From: Pectinophora gossypiella
Taxonomy: Eukaryota; Arthropoda; Insecta; Lepidoptera; Gelechiidae
Length of the DNA stretch: 64,000 nucleotides
Assembly: GCF_024362695.1 (NCBI RefSeq)
Contig: NC_065408.1
Location: 6,138,001-6,202,000 of the forward strand
Reading direction: 5' to 3'
Under the pieces are notes generated by a model, which was given only the letters and a program-made list of their open reading frames with translations, was not told the origin of the DNA and searched no databases. The position numbers were made by a program, and so were the translations under genes. Every line of letters begins with the position of its first letter. Position 1 is the first letter of the stretch. This document shows, one piece after another, positions 22,406 to 33,705 of this stretch.

Positions 22406-23004
22406 TATCATTTTATATTTATTTTACCCGACCTTATATTATTAAAATTAATACGGGAGCTTACGGCCATATTTACAAAGTATAAATCTTATTAATATTC
22501 GAATACTAATTGATAAGTTACCACTGATGTTTTTAAGTACTTAAGTAGTTTTGTTTTTTCACCAAGTGTCACTCACCTGTCGATAAGTATTACGAGTAAG
22601 ACGTATAAAAAATAGCATTGAAACTCGATACTCTTTCATTGTTCACTGACCCGCTATTTGCAAGCAGCAGAGTTTCTTTAGCAGAAAAATAACAGTGATA
22701 GAAATACAGGAAGAGCGACCGTTGTAACTATCATTTTATTTAGTTTTCGATTCAGCTCCTTTTCGCTTTTATTGCAACAGACAGCGTTTAATTAACGCTC
22801 CAGATATTTCTTACTCGTACCCATGCTCAAATTGAGTTGCAGGTTTTTAGTACCTTGTATCGTTTAAATACAATTATTTTTTGAATTTTTCATTTGCCGA
22901 TCTTCACCGTATGTTCCATGCCTTATTTGAGATAGGCCATTGCTCAGTAAGATAATTATATATTTGCATATACAGTATGAACATTCCTTCTCGTTTTAAA
23001 GTCA
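22406..23004. other. No gene seen
   Basis: A+T-rich, unremarkable. Confidence 0.6.
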
Positions 23005-23110
23005 TAAACTACCAAGACGCTAAGGCCACGTCGCTGGCAACATCGCCAAAACAATTCATATGAAATGGCCGTCGCCAAGTTGCCAATGCGTCACCAAGTG
23101 CGTTACCTGC
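23005..23110. repeat. MITE family H fragment
   Basis: 'aagacgctaaggccacgtcg', 'atcgccaaaacaattcatat', 'cgtcgccaagttgccaatgc'. Same internal sequence as at 9530 and 48325. Confidence 0.7.
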
Positions 23111-24028
23111 CTTTCTTAATAAATAAATAATATAAATTGTTTGGCTAGACTATGGTATTATTTTATCTGCGCTACATAATTAATACTTAGCTAAGACGAG
23201 AATATCCCAACTAGCCACTTAGTTTTGCAACGCAATAAGTTAATATTACAAATGCCTTTGCCAGAGTTATACACAAGGAATTTTGCTAATTATTTAGTGT
23301 TTACGAATAAATCAGTGAAAAGTTTTTACAATCTGTCTAACGGAATGAACAAAAATTAAGATAATCGAAAATGTTTTTCTTCTTACTTCATTTAAAGGGG
23401 AAACACTCTCTGATACATTAGGTATAGACAAACCCAGTGTTATTAAAAACGACAAATACAATTAACTCGCAAGAAACCCCATGTCTAATAAACACGTGGA
23501 GATGTAAGTAGCGTGTGGGGACTGTAGCGGTATATAGTTTCAGCGGGGGGAGGGGAGTGTCCTTTCTGTACTATATTATGTATCGTGTTTTAATACGAAA
23601 ACTGAACCATACCACTGACTTCTTATAAATTACAATATTAGACACAGATTATTATTAAATATCCCATTCTAAGCTTAAGTAATTAGAGTCTTTATTTCAC
23701 AAGTTCCTAGCTTCAGCAGTGACCACTAGAGTTATCTAGGTATATCTAATCTGGTTTATGTTCTTGTCTACGTCGCAGTGAGGATTAAGCCAGCCTTGCT
23801 TTTCCGATGTTACGGGCAAGGATTAAAGAAAATTGGCTAAATATTTTCTCATTTACTTCAAGATAAAGAAGGTTGGTATACCGTAGATTTAAAGGAGTAT
23901 CCGCTTAATTTGTCAAGTCTAGTACTTTGGAAAGGAATCGGGTTTATTCGCTTACTTAGTTTTTTAATTATCTAATAGGTTGACATTCGTTATTTTTTGC
24001 ACTTTGTACAGGCTTAATGTACCTATTC
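23111..24028. other. No gene seen
   Basis: Unique A+T-rich sequence of about 0.9 kb. Confidence 0.6.
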
Positions 24029-24109
24029 AGGGTGTTAGTGAATCGTAACGAATACTGAGGGTGATGATACACACCATGATTCTGAGTTGATATCAAGTGG
24101 AATTTTCCA
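24029..24109 (+). repeat. FB1 left half only
   Basis: 'agggtgttagtgaatcgtaa' to 'atatcaagtggaattttcc', ending at the fold point next to an AT run. A half element, so it cannot fold back. Confidence 0.85.
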
Positions 24110-24206
24110 TATATATATTATATCCTCGAAATAGAATGTTGTGCAAGGAAATTAAAAAAATATATAATGCTATTAAACTGCTGGCATTGTAGTCTCATAG
24201 ATTAGT

Positions 24207-24262
24207 GGGGGTACCTATGAAGCGTACTCCACCACTCTGCTCTATTGAGGGTTGATGAAGGA
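24207..24262 (-). repeat. LINE-t tail fragment
   Basis: 'gcgtactccaccactctgct' corresponds to 'gcatactccaccacgctgct' of the tail at 60985. Confidence 0.65.
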
Positions 24263-24675
24263 TGGTTGATATCAAGCCATTACACCACAGACTAGTAAAA
24301 CACCTACTAGTACTGGCAGAAAAATAGAAACATGAAAATCTTTATTCACTAGACATTTTCCAGGATCACATTGAAATAAAAAAAACAAAGCCTGTCTCAA
24401 TTACCATTATTCGAATATTCGCTTCGTACTAACAATTAAGACTAGAGTTTCTAAGTGTTAATCTGACTTATATGGGTATGGTTCCGTATTAATTCAATTT
24501 ATTAGTAGAACATCTCTTAAATAAAATACTGTGCGGGTACGCTAAGCGGTAATAATTAAGTATGTGTTTCGCAAAAAGAGTCTGAAAGTAACTAGCAACA
24601 ACTTATGATAGAAAAATGATTATCTCTCAATTTTTTTTACGGCTTACACAGTTAACACATTTATTTACTTAATGA
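24263..24675. other. No gene seen
   Basis: Unremarkable. Confidence 0.6.
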
Positions 24676-24835
24676 AAATAACACTTACTGATGTAAGTAA
24701 TTAGTCATTACATGAGCAACGTCAGGGTTCTTTCGCGGGTTGGAAGGTCAGACAGGCAGACGTTTCCGTAAAAAACTGGTCAAATCTTCAGGTTAGGTAA
24801 GCGGACCCTGTGAGAAACGGGATAAAGCTAAGGGA
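24676..24835 (+). mobile_element. Chimeric SINE: SINE-1 centre joined to SINE-2 tail
   Basis: 24683-24730 is SINE-1 ('acttactgatgtaagtaatt', 'ttacatgagcaacgtcaggg'). It passes at about 24731 into SINE-2 ('cgcgggttggaaggtcagac', 'caggttaggtaagcggaccc'). Both parts are in the same orientation. Confidence 0.75.
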
Positions 24836-24839
24836 ATGA

Positions 24840-25015
24840 TGTTATCAAATTGAAGATGTCCTTAGAAAAGGTTCAGTACGATCTACTATGAACCGGCGCG
24901 CGTGTATTAAACAATTAATGAATGTGGAAGGAGCAAGCGAAGTGTATCAGAATCGAAACAAATGGAATCCTATAGTCTATGCTTACCCCGGTGGGAGATA
25001 GGCGTGCGTTTATAT
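24840..25015 (+). pseudogene. LINE ORF2 C-terminal remnant (LINE-a)
   Basis: One open frame reads IEDVLRKG, STMNRRACIKQLMNVEGA, YQNRNKWNPIVYAYPGGR and then a stop. It aligns with the minus-strand remnant at 1121-1482 and is the better preserved of the two in this segment. It follows the chimeric SINE after about five bases. The endonuclease and RT core are absent. Confidence 0.8.
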
Positions 25016-25607
25016 ATGCATGTAATTGTTTAAAAATCACTATTGTGAGCACATACATATACAAGATTAAACATTACAAAACATTTCCGGCCCGGAATGT
25101 CCTCCGCGTCACCTCTATGAGAAACAAACTTCAAACTGTATTATGCATTTTCTTTTACAAAACAATACATGATGCTTAACTGTTCTTACATGTTGATATT
25201 ATGAACTTGTATACCTAAGTAAAGTAATGAATTTCTTTATTAAATTCGATCAATAAGTTTCAACAACCCACATGATACCAAAAATATTTCATAATAACAA
25301 AAGCTTTTCCGAGAATAATGACAATTATAGTATATTGTTTCAGTTTGAAACAATGGAATTAAAAGTAACAAGAATAACAGACATTTTTTATCATCGATAA
25401 ACCCGTGACTTTTTCATTATTTTTTTAATATCGGGAATCACTAAGGACCCCACAAAAAGTCGATAATTACATATTCTTTTCTTTGACTTGTTTACAACAA
25501 ATTACGAAGTTTACTTCTTTTAAAAATGCTGCAACTTTTTTTTTGACGTGACTTACTGTATTACTACCATAAAAGTAACGGATAGTGTCACATTTATTTA
25601 TAAAAAT
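25016..25607. other. No gene seen
   Basis: A+T-rich. Confidence 0.6.
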
Positions 25608-25679
25608 TCTCTTGATATCAACTCTGAATCATGGTCTGTATCATCCTTTAAAGTTTGCGTTACGATGTCACTAACACCC
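25608..25679 (-). repeat. FB1 right half only
   Basis: 'ttgatatcaactctgaatca' to 'gatgtcactaacaccc'. The complementary half is absent. Confidence 0.85.
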
Positions 25680-26307
25680 TGTATATTTTTAATCATGACC
25701 GTATAAAAATGTTTCATAACAAAATCTACCCCAAGACAAACTATAAAAATGTAAAATAAAATTAAAATCTTGTAGTTTACGCTGACAATGAGAAAATGTT
25801 GTCTTTTGAAAGCTCGATTATAATGACAATTGAGTCTGCTGCACAAACCCACTCAATATGGAACCCTAAAAACATGAAATGCTCGACAGTTGCGGTGAAC
25901 ACGTCAAGAGGCTCTTGACGGCGGGTCCGTGTCCTATCTTGTTTATGTTAGGCCTGTAGTGCATCCGGTATCCAGCTCTGCACTTTGTCTGTGGATATAG
26001 CTGGCGTTAGGGCATATAGATGTTACCTAGGGCAAGTAGGTGGGCTTCCTTGCTTCTAACATTAATATTAAACGACTAGACTGAACAAAACTGCACCTAG
26101 AGTAGCTCCTTGTGGAACTGCACCTTATAAATGCTCCCCTTTATTTCTTTAAGTAGGTAGTTCTTGTGACATAGTTTTAAAGAAATTATAGTCCATGTTT
26201 GATGAATTTTACTTTTAAAGAAATTAAATGTAATGTGTTATGTTTTGTACGCGTTGTCTACTTCTTCATGAGTAATCCACATTGATGATCTGATGGAGGC
26301 AATGAAA
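25680..26307. other. No gene seen
   Basis: Unique sequence. The 84-codon ORF 25598-25852 partly translates the FB1 half. Confidence 0.55.
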
Positions 26308-26579
26308 CGACCTTTGTGGTCGAGGTGGTCCTGGGTACAAATTCTGATGCGGACATGTCACAAAAATCACTTTGTGATTTCTAGCTTGATTACGACATTA
26401 CCAGCTGATTACCTGGTTGTACGAAAATAGGATGAACTGTGCTTCGGAAGTCTTGAGATGTCGTGCTGGTTACCACTCATAATGTAAGTACGTAGTCGAG
26501 GCCTTTGGCGGCTCAATAATATTTTGGGTGTTGCAGAGGTTGGTAATCCACCTCACAAACTACACGATAGTAGAAGAAT
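26308..26579 (+). mobile_element. SINE-1 copy, diverged head
   Basis: Head partly rearranged ('ggtcgaggtggtcctgggta'); 'aaaaatcactttgtgatttc', a damaged centre ('gtgcttcggaagtcttgaga') and the tail 'ggttggtaatccacctcaca' remain. Confidence 0.85.
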
Positions 26580-26747
26580 GCTGCGACGGTACTTTCGACC
26601 TGCAGTCGGGTTAATTAATAAAAATACTTTTCAATATTTTCTCGGATGTGTGTGTTTGCTCCACGATTCCGCAGTGGAGAATTGTAGTGGAGTACCCTCG
26701 CATTAATAAGGAGGCCTGAGCTATAGAATGCTTAAGCTTTACACCCA

Positions 26748-26965
26748 GGGTTTTAGTGACATGGTAATGAAAAATTGGATGACCCGAACCATGATTCTGA
26801 GTTGACACCAAGTGGAATTTTCCGTCCCAAAAGTATAGAACTGAAAATAATAAAAAGAAACACTAAAATTTTCATAATTTTTCTGGCAGGAAATTCCACT
26901 TGATATTAACTCAGAATCATGGTCTGAATCATCCCTTTCAATATTCGTTACGATGTAACTAACAG
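26748..26965. mobile_element. FB1 single unit
   Basis: 'gggttttagtgacatggtaa' and 'tacgatgtaactaacag' ends; arms contain 'gagttgacaccaagtggaat' and 'attccacttgatattaactc'. A single diverged unit with no hinge. Confidence 0.85.
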
Positions 26966-27417
26966 CTTATTTAAATAATAATTCAACAAGTTACTGCTCT
27001 AAATGCTTCCTAAGATATAAGGTTAAGCCACCGGGTCGTAAAGTCAGGCTATGTATGGAGGGTAATCGTTTACTTACAAGAGACGGGACACAAGCGCACT
27101 CGACTTGTGCATACAAAGGGCGGTACGGAAACAGGTTTCTTAGAATAGTAACAATATAATATTACATTATTTAAGGTTAAGAAGTTTGAAAAACGAAAAC
27201 GTGTGCAACGCTTGTATTTACTTCATCATGCGATGGCTGTACCTCTCACTAGACAAACGTGACTTAGGTATATTGTTTTATATACCTCATATTAATTGAG
27301 AAATTTCACAGTGAACACCGACACAGATTACCAAATAGTACCTACTTACAATATCGCGTTTATTAGTCTATGTACTTACAAGTGCTATGTTAGGTATACA
27401 TATTATTATGCTTGTAT
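26966..27417. other. No gene seen
   Basis: Unremarkable. Confidence 0.6.
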
Positions 27418-27600
27418 TCCCGAAGGACAGGAGTCCTAGTACGGCTGTGAAATAGACCACTCTGGGCGCCATCCCACTCGCTTCAAACAGGGTACTGCGG
27501 GGCGGAACGCAAGAGAGAAACCACTGGCCTATTTTTCCCTAAAAAAATAGCATGGAGAATGCTTAACTAATAAAAGCGTGGCTCTTAAATTAGTGGGTGA
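27418..27600 (+). repeat. LINE-c 3' region
   Basis: 'gacaggagtcctagtacggc', 'gagagaaaccactggcctat', 'tagcatggagaatgct', ending 'gcgtggctcttaaat'. Opposite orientation to the copies at 43599 and 48449. Confidence 0.8.
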
Positions 27601-27662
27601 TTACCGAAGTGGTCGGCAGAAGTCTATTCTCGTCAGGCCGAGAGTTCTAGACACAATTTGGA

Positions 27663-27813
27663 TATTATACTCGCTCCTTGTTCGAGAGGTTTTTAACAGT
27701 GTAGTCTACGTCTTATGCTCCAGCATCGTCACAATTTTCAAAGCTCATATCCAAAGCTAAAAAAAAAGTTAGTTTCCCGCTTCCTGAACGCAGCTGTCAA
27801 CTAATGTCATTAC
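27663..27813 (-). repeat. Repeat K, truncated copy
   Basis: Complement of 33503-33655: 'tccttgttcgagaggttttt', 'gtctacgtcttatgctccag', 'cgcttcctgaacgcagctgt'. It keeps one terminal repeat of the 96-bp hairpin and 120 bp of flanking element. Confidence 0.9.
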
Positions 27814-28985
27814 GGTTTTTGTGCACCGGCGCGTCACTTCGCCTCCGTAAATAAACTAATTGAAAACCAATATTTCATACAAAAACATGATTGATATAGT
27901 GCGAAAAATCTGTTACTTACATAATCAAGTGCTTTTTTCTCTAAAAAAGCTAGAAACAGTACCAAAGAAAAAATGTGGATGACGACGAGCGTAAGTTCTT
28001 TTTGATAAAACAAAATGTGGATTAAACTGGTAAGTCTTAACATTATCCATCTACTAAAACAAGAGAAGATATAATTGTGATCAATTCAATTTAATTCCTT
28101 TTATTGTCGAAAACAAATTACTTTTTTTGAGGTTATAATTTACAGAAATAATAATAATATTAAAATTGTATCGTGTTCGTGTTATAACAGTGATTTAAAA
28201 GTTATACTTTATTCCGATGTTGATGTTGTTTAAATTCGCCTTATATAAGGCAGGCAAAGATCTGAGGACTATACAGACTATACTTTAGAAATTTAATATT
28301 CGAAAATCACGATCAAAATAGGCCTAAGCCTTGTCTTCAGTCCCTGATTGCCGCGTTTTTATTTTCATCTGTCAAAAAAAAAATTTCTTTTTTTGTTTTT
28401 TTTTTGTAATTCGTGTTCTTGGCTTATGTTGCGGTTGATAACTTACTATCAGCGAATGAAATGAGCAGTTTTATTATAAAACAAAGAGAACCAGTGAAAT
28501 ATAACCGCAGAATGGCATAGAAAAGTAAATAATTAACTCGGAAATAATTTGACAAGTTCAGATAATTAGATGACAGAAGCACTTAATGTTTACCCTGTTC
28601 ATCAAGAAGTACCCATGACACAGTAGTACTCGATATCGCAGAGGTCATCTACACCATTGGTAGACAAGATACATAACTTATTCAAGAAAACACTTAAAAC
28701 ATTTAGAGAATTATAATTGGTTTACTACAGGATAACCATACTTAAAAATGATATTATATATATTATAACAGTACATAATCCCTTCTCACAGTCTCTGTTA
28801 AGTGGTGTTAATAATGTTATCTTCTCCGAATGATACTTACAATATAAGATGATGATAATATACCCTAACAATAAAAACAGAAAGAGTGTTAAGAGAGTAC
28901 AGGCAAAAGATAGCCTTATTATAGTAAGCAATTTCTTCCAAATTACTCTAATCTTATTATAATTCAAGCTTCCAACGTATGGGTG
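27814..28985. other. No gene seen
   Basis: A+T-rich, with a T-rich run near 28375-28405. Hydrophobic minus ORFs reflect composition. Confidence 0.55.
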
Positions 28986-30345
28986 ATGATTATTGGTACC
29001 AACCTAACCAACAAGAGAACACCACTTGGAGAGTCACCTAGTTAAGCACTAGTAGTGAACTGTCTGACTAGAGAATAGACAGACTATTTGTTTCCTTTTA
29101 GAGCTATCACAATAGAGGATAGACAATGGACTTGATGTATCAACCCTATTAACATAAAAATCAACCACTAAGACTGTTGCAAAGCGCAAATATACCTATG
29201 CCTTATTTTAATACCTAGAGCTTTCATTTAGCGGATGGACAGTGGACTTGATGGTACCAACTTAATGTACATAAGAGCTATCACTAGGAAGTTTGCCATT
29301 GCTAAGCGCTAATATACCTATTTTACATTTCCATACCTAGAGCTATCACTTAGAGGATAGACAATGGACTTAAATGCACAATGCACATAAGAGCTACCAT
29401 TAGGAAGGTCGCCATTGATAAGCGCTAATATACCTATTTGTCATTTCCATACCTAGAGCTATCACTTAGAGGATAGACAATATACTTGAAGGTATCAATG
29501 TAATAAACATAAGAGCTACCACTAGGAAGGTCGCCACTGACAAGCGCTAACATACCTATTTCTCATTTCCATACTTAGAGCTATCACTTAGAGGATAGAC
29601 AATGGACTTGATGGTATCAACCTAATTAACAAAAGATCTACCACCAGGAAGGTCGCCATTGCCAAGCGCTAATATACCTATTTATCATTTCCATGCCTAG
29701 AGCTATCACTTAGAGGATAGACAATGGACTTGAAGGTATCGACACAATGAATGTAAGAGCTACCACTAAGAAAGTCGCCATTGACAAGCGCTAACATACC
29801 TATTTCTCATTTCCATACTTAGAGCTATCACTTAGAGGATAGACAATGGACTTGATGGTATGAACCCTATTAACATAAGAGCTACCGCGATTAGGGTCGG
29901 CATTGGCAAGCGCTATATATACCTATTTCTCATTTCCATACTTAGAGCTATCACTTAGAGGATAGACAATGGACTTGATGGTATGAACCCTATTAATATA
30001 AGAGCTACCACGATTATGGTCGGCATTGGCAAGCGCTATATACCTATTTCTCATTTCCATACTTAGAGCTATCACTTAGAGGATAGACAATGGACTTTAT
30101 GGTATGAACCCTATTAATATAAGAGCTACCACGATTATGGTCGGCATTAGCAAGCGCTATATACCTATTTCTCATTTCCATACCTAGAGCTATCACTTAG
30201 AGGATAGAATATGGACTTGATGGTATCAACTCAAATAACATAAAGCTACCACTACAAGTATCGCCTTTTGCTAAACGCTAGTAGATAGCTAGAACATAGA
30301 CCAACTTTTATTTCCATGTTTGGTTTGTCACTTGAGGAATCGAAG
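28986..30345 (+). repeat. Minisatellite, 121-122 bp unit, about 10 copies
   Basis: Units begin 'tagagctatcacttagagga' and continue 'gacaatggacttgatggtat', 'aagagctaccactaggaagg', 'gcgctaatatacctattt'. Unit starts are near 29213, 29335, 29451, 29573, 29695, 29817, 29940, 30061 and 30182, with partial or diverged units at both ends. The period is not a multiple of three and frames contain stops, so it is not coding. Units from 29817 to 30181 share a private variant, which indicates recent local duplication. Confidence 0.97.
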
Positions 30346-30522
30346 ATAAACCATTGAATTGTCGGGGCTTACTTACCCATGTTGAAACTCAAGATTAGAC
30401 TAATGCTGAGAAACAATAGACTATTATGTCAAATTGATTATTATAAAATAATGAGAGTACAAATTCTGAAGAAATAACCGACAATTCAAAACCTAAAAGC
30501 CTCTGTTCTATTAATCAACCTC
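30346..30522. other. No gene seen
   Basis: Short flank of the minisatellite. Confidence 0.6.
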
Positions 30523-30562
30523 ATCATCACAGGCCTTTACATCTTTATCAGATGATTCAACT
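30523..30562 (-). repeat. LINE-b extreme 3' end, inverted
   Basis: 'cacaggcctttacatcttta' and 'tcagatgattcaa' are the exact complement of the LINE-b end at 32500-32545. Only about 45 bp remain. Confidence 0.8.
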
Positions 30563-30740
30563 GTGCTAGAAATCAAAGTATTAATAGTATGTAATGTCAG
30601 AGATTACTTTCAAAAGAGATAACTGTACACAAGACATGGTTAGAGAATACTGCTATTAAATTCTTTCAACCAACATCATAAAATTCAAATGGCACATAAA
30701 TAATAATGAATAACATTGCCCGAAGAGTGAGTAAACGAGA

Positions 30741-31052
30741 TAGCAACAGGATCTGTGGAACAGAGACAACAGTATCAGCAGGCAGCCCCACAGCCAACAG
30801 CATGAACAGAAATCCCACAAGGAACAGTATCAGCAGGCCGCCCCACAGCCAGCAATAAAAGCAGTGATGCAACCAGTCATGATCAGCAGTGCCATAACCA
30901 GCAGTACCAGCAGCCCTACAGCCAGCAGTAGTAGCAGAGCTATAACCAGATGTATTAGCAGTCTCACAGCCATTAGTATCAACAGTGGCCCAGGCAGCAA
31001 GGCCGTTTAAGAATAGTACCTCATGAGGAGGAAGAATTCCCTATAAAGTTAT
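30741..31052 (+). repeat. CAG-rich cryptic repeat, possibly decayed coding
   Basis: Two units of about 56 bp ('acagtatcagcaggcagccc' and 'acagtatcagcaggccgccc') are followed by looser 'ccagcagtaccagcagccct' repeats. Broken frames read EQYQQAAPQP and, shifted, HNQQYQQPYSQQ, then after stops GRLRIVPHEEEEFPIKL and a stop at about 31052. It could be the remains of a Gln/Tyr-rich protein exon, or a CAG minisatellite. No intact ORF. Confidence 0.45.
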
Positions 31053-32037
31053 AATGGGAAAATTTGCACAAGCAAATATACCTACCTTTATGATATTTAC
31101 TTTTTCAAAATTCTAGTAAAATTAATTCCGAATGTCTATCACTAAAAGTTTTAGCATTATCATTAAGACATGGGATTCAAATCCTGTCTTTGTTAATCAG
31201 GAATAACAATACTAATCTCAGTATAGATTGAGGTACCTACCTGATAATATTATAACTTCAATGAAAATTTCCTTCAAGTATTACATTCGAAATTGTAAAA
31301 TATTGATACCTAGTTCGGTTAGATAGAATAGTTGCCCTTTTTATTATTAACTCATAGGTGAAAAGGAAGGAAAAATAGCTCATTATTAACATATAACTTA
31401 CATCACCATTAGCGTTTTCTCTAAATTATGTTGTTGCTGATCAGCCCAAAACACAGTTTACAATTAATATAAAAATTACAACAATAATGTCCCTCCACTT
31501 AATCAATCGGAACCAAACTGCAGTGGAGAAGTAACAATAATATTTTCATGATAAATATATGTTTATCCAATTTTTCCAGTAAATAATAGGACGTTACTAT
31601 TACTGTCCTAAAAACAAATTCAATAATTATTACACTAAAGAGATAGCTGCGTAAACAATGTTACGTGTGTTAATGTGTTGTGTGTACGTTGTTCTATCAT
31701 CTGATTGGTGGGTGAAAGGTTGCATAGAGGAATAGGAAAAAAATCCACAACAAGTTATATTTATTATTACCACATAAAAAAATATACTAAATGTTATTAC
31801 CAAGCCCATATAGTCGATATTAGGTAATACACAATAACGTGGGCTCAGGTAATCTATTTTAATAAAAACAAAATCTTAATTATTCCGAAGATAATTATCA
31901 CACAAGTACATAATGTAAATGCACTTCCCCTCTTTATACTTTCAGCCTCATTTAACAATATCTTATAATAAAGAGGAAAGTTTAGTTCAGTGGTTCTGAA
32001 TATTTTTATGAAAAAGGTCATTTGAATAAATGTATAG
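31053..32037. other. No gene seen
   Basis: A+T-rich. The long minus ORF reaching 32351 is a shadow of the LINE remnant that follows. Confidence 0.6.
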
Positions 32038-32548
32038 AAATTCTTACTTGCACTTATATTTGTATTTTCTCTAATCAATTTGATAAGATTGCGGTGGCTG
32101 GGGCATGTGCATCGAATGGTCGCCACTCGCTTACCACGACGTACCCTGTTGAGCGAAGTTGCCTTTGCAAAAAGAAAGGTGGGAAGGCCGTTGTTGCGAT
32201 TTAAAGACTGCACAAAGCGTGACATGCTTGCTTTTAAGATCGGCCCCGATAAATGGGAGGACCTGGCCAGTGACCGGAATAAGTGGAGGACGTCTTTGGC
32301 CGATGGGTGCAAAGCACACGATAAAACCTGGTTCCAGATTCTGGCCGACAAGCGCGAGAGGCGACACAGAAATGAAAGGGCTGATTTACCACCTGTGCCG
32401 TCTAATAACCCTCAACTACAATGCCAGTCGTGCGGCCGCTACTGTCGCTCTCGCATCGGACTTTACAGCCATTTTAAAAGCTGCCACAGAAACGCTGTTT
32501 GAATCATCTGATAAAGATGTAAAGGCCTGTGATGATGATGAATCAATT
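32038..32548 (+). pseudogene. LINE-b ORF2 C-terminus, open, with zinc finger
   Basis: The frame is open from 32038, but recognisable LINE sequence begins at about 32083 (IRLRWLGHVHRM); the copy is 5'-truncated there and has no start codon of its own. The product continues with KRKVGRPLLRFKDCTKRDML, DKWEDLASDRNKWR and ends with CQSCGRYCRSRIGLYSHF, a C-x2-C-x12-H-x4-H finger, before TGA at 32500-32502. This is the usual end of a non-LTR retrotransposon ORF2 behind the reverse transcriptase. A 3' untranslated stub with 'aaggcctgtgatgatgatga' follows. No stop or shift in about 140 codons suggests a fairly recent insertion. It is distinct from LINE-a. Confidence 0.88.
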
Positions 32549-33310
32549 TGACATGTTGTCTTAGGATTCATTTAACTACTCAATGTCGACAACAATTGCC
32601 AACTTAGCACAGGATGTTACAATCAATCTTGTGTCTGGGTGCCCTCGTCATTACCCGTTCTTCTTTATGTATTTCTTCTTCTTTTATGTATGTAAACAAA
32701 TAATGTGTAACTTTGATAATTATTGTAGCCCTTGGTGTGCCAATGAAAAATGAGTGTTATACTATATGATGAAGTCTCACAGTCCTTTCGACTATAACCA
32801 TCGTTGTTGTTCAAGAGCTTCGGAAATGTGCTCTATGGTGAGGTCCCTGTGAGGCTCTTATAGCCAATCTTGATGTTGAGCTCCATCAGAAATTTGTTCT
32901 TGTGTAGTTCTTTTGTTGTGAAATTGATAGTAATGTGAAATAGGTATTTAATGTACTTGCTCAACTTCAACTTTATTATTTAGAACTATGTATCTATTCT
33001 AGTACAGTATAGTATAACCATATATAACATACATAATATCGATTCCATTCTTGAGAACTGATGAAACTTGTTTAGCGAACAGTTATTATTCTTATTGTTT
33101 TTTACATGATAATATCAAAACGTTTGGTGGAACGCCGCGCTGAGTTTATCAGGAGACGGCTGTGCCTCTGACTGCCTTTATTGGGATTAAAGTCATGGGC
33201 AGCTTAATTAGCTTTTGTGATAACAATGTATGTACTTTATTCATTAATGAATAATCATATTATTGGTACTCGTTACAATTTAAATGTTTCATTCCCAACT
33301 AAACTTTGAA
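32549..33310. other. No gene seen
   Basis: Unique sequence. Confidence 0.6.
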
Positions 33311-33705
33311 CATCTACACTGTTAAAAACCTCTCGAACAAGGAGCGAGTATAATTATGAGATTAAACGAACTTACCTGTAAGTGAAGTTCTATCTCAATT
33401 ATACGAAGCTCCTTGTTCGAGAGGACTCCCTCCCTTCAATTTTAATATCCCGCCCTAAAGCTTCCACAGGTGATGGAGTTGTCCATGAAACATGCTTTAA
33501 ACATAATGACATTAGTTGACAGCTGCGTTCAGGAAGCGGGAAACTAACTTTTTTTTTTAGCTTTGGATATGAGCTTTGAAAATTGTGACGATGCTGGAGC
33601 ATAAGACGTAGACTACACTGTTAAAAACCTCTCGAACAAGGAGCTTCGTATAATTGAGATAGAACTTCACTTACAGGTAAGTTCGTTTAATCTCATAATT
33701 AAAAG
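33311..33705. mobile_element. Repeat K: inverted pair of hairpins around a 203-bp centre
   Basis: Hairpin 1 (33329-33424, 96 bp) has 17-bp perfect ends cctctcgaacaaggagc / gctccttgttcgagagg. Hairpin 2 (33628-33700) is the inverse orientation of the same unit and lacks its last terminal repeat. Both are preceded by 'tacactgttaaaaa'. The core reads 'acttacctgtaagt' on one strand, and its complement has 'acaggtaagt', resembling a splice donor on each strand. A third, truncated copy is at 27663-27813. Confidence 0.85.

Noticed and set aside
28986..30345. CRISPR array
   Set aside because: Tandem units without separate repeats and unique spacers, in a eukaryotic genome.
31854..32551. Long minus ORF (165 codons) and other frames over the LINE-b remnant
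   Set aside because: Shadows of the plus-strand LINE ORF2 C-terminus, which has recognisable motifs.
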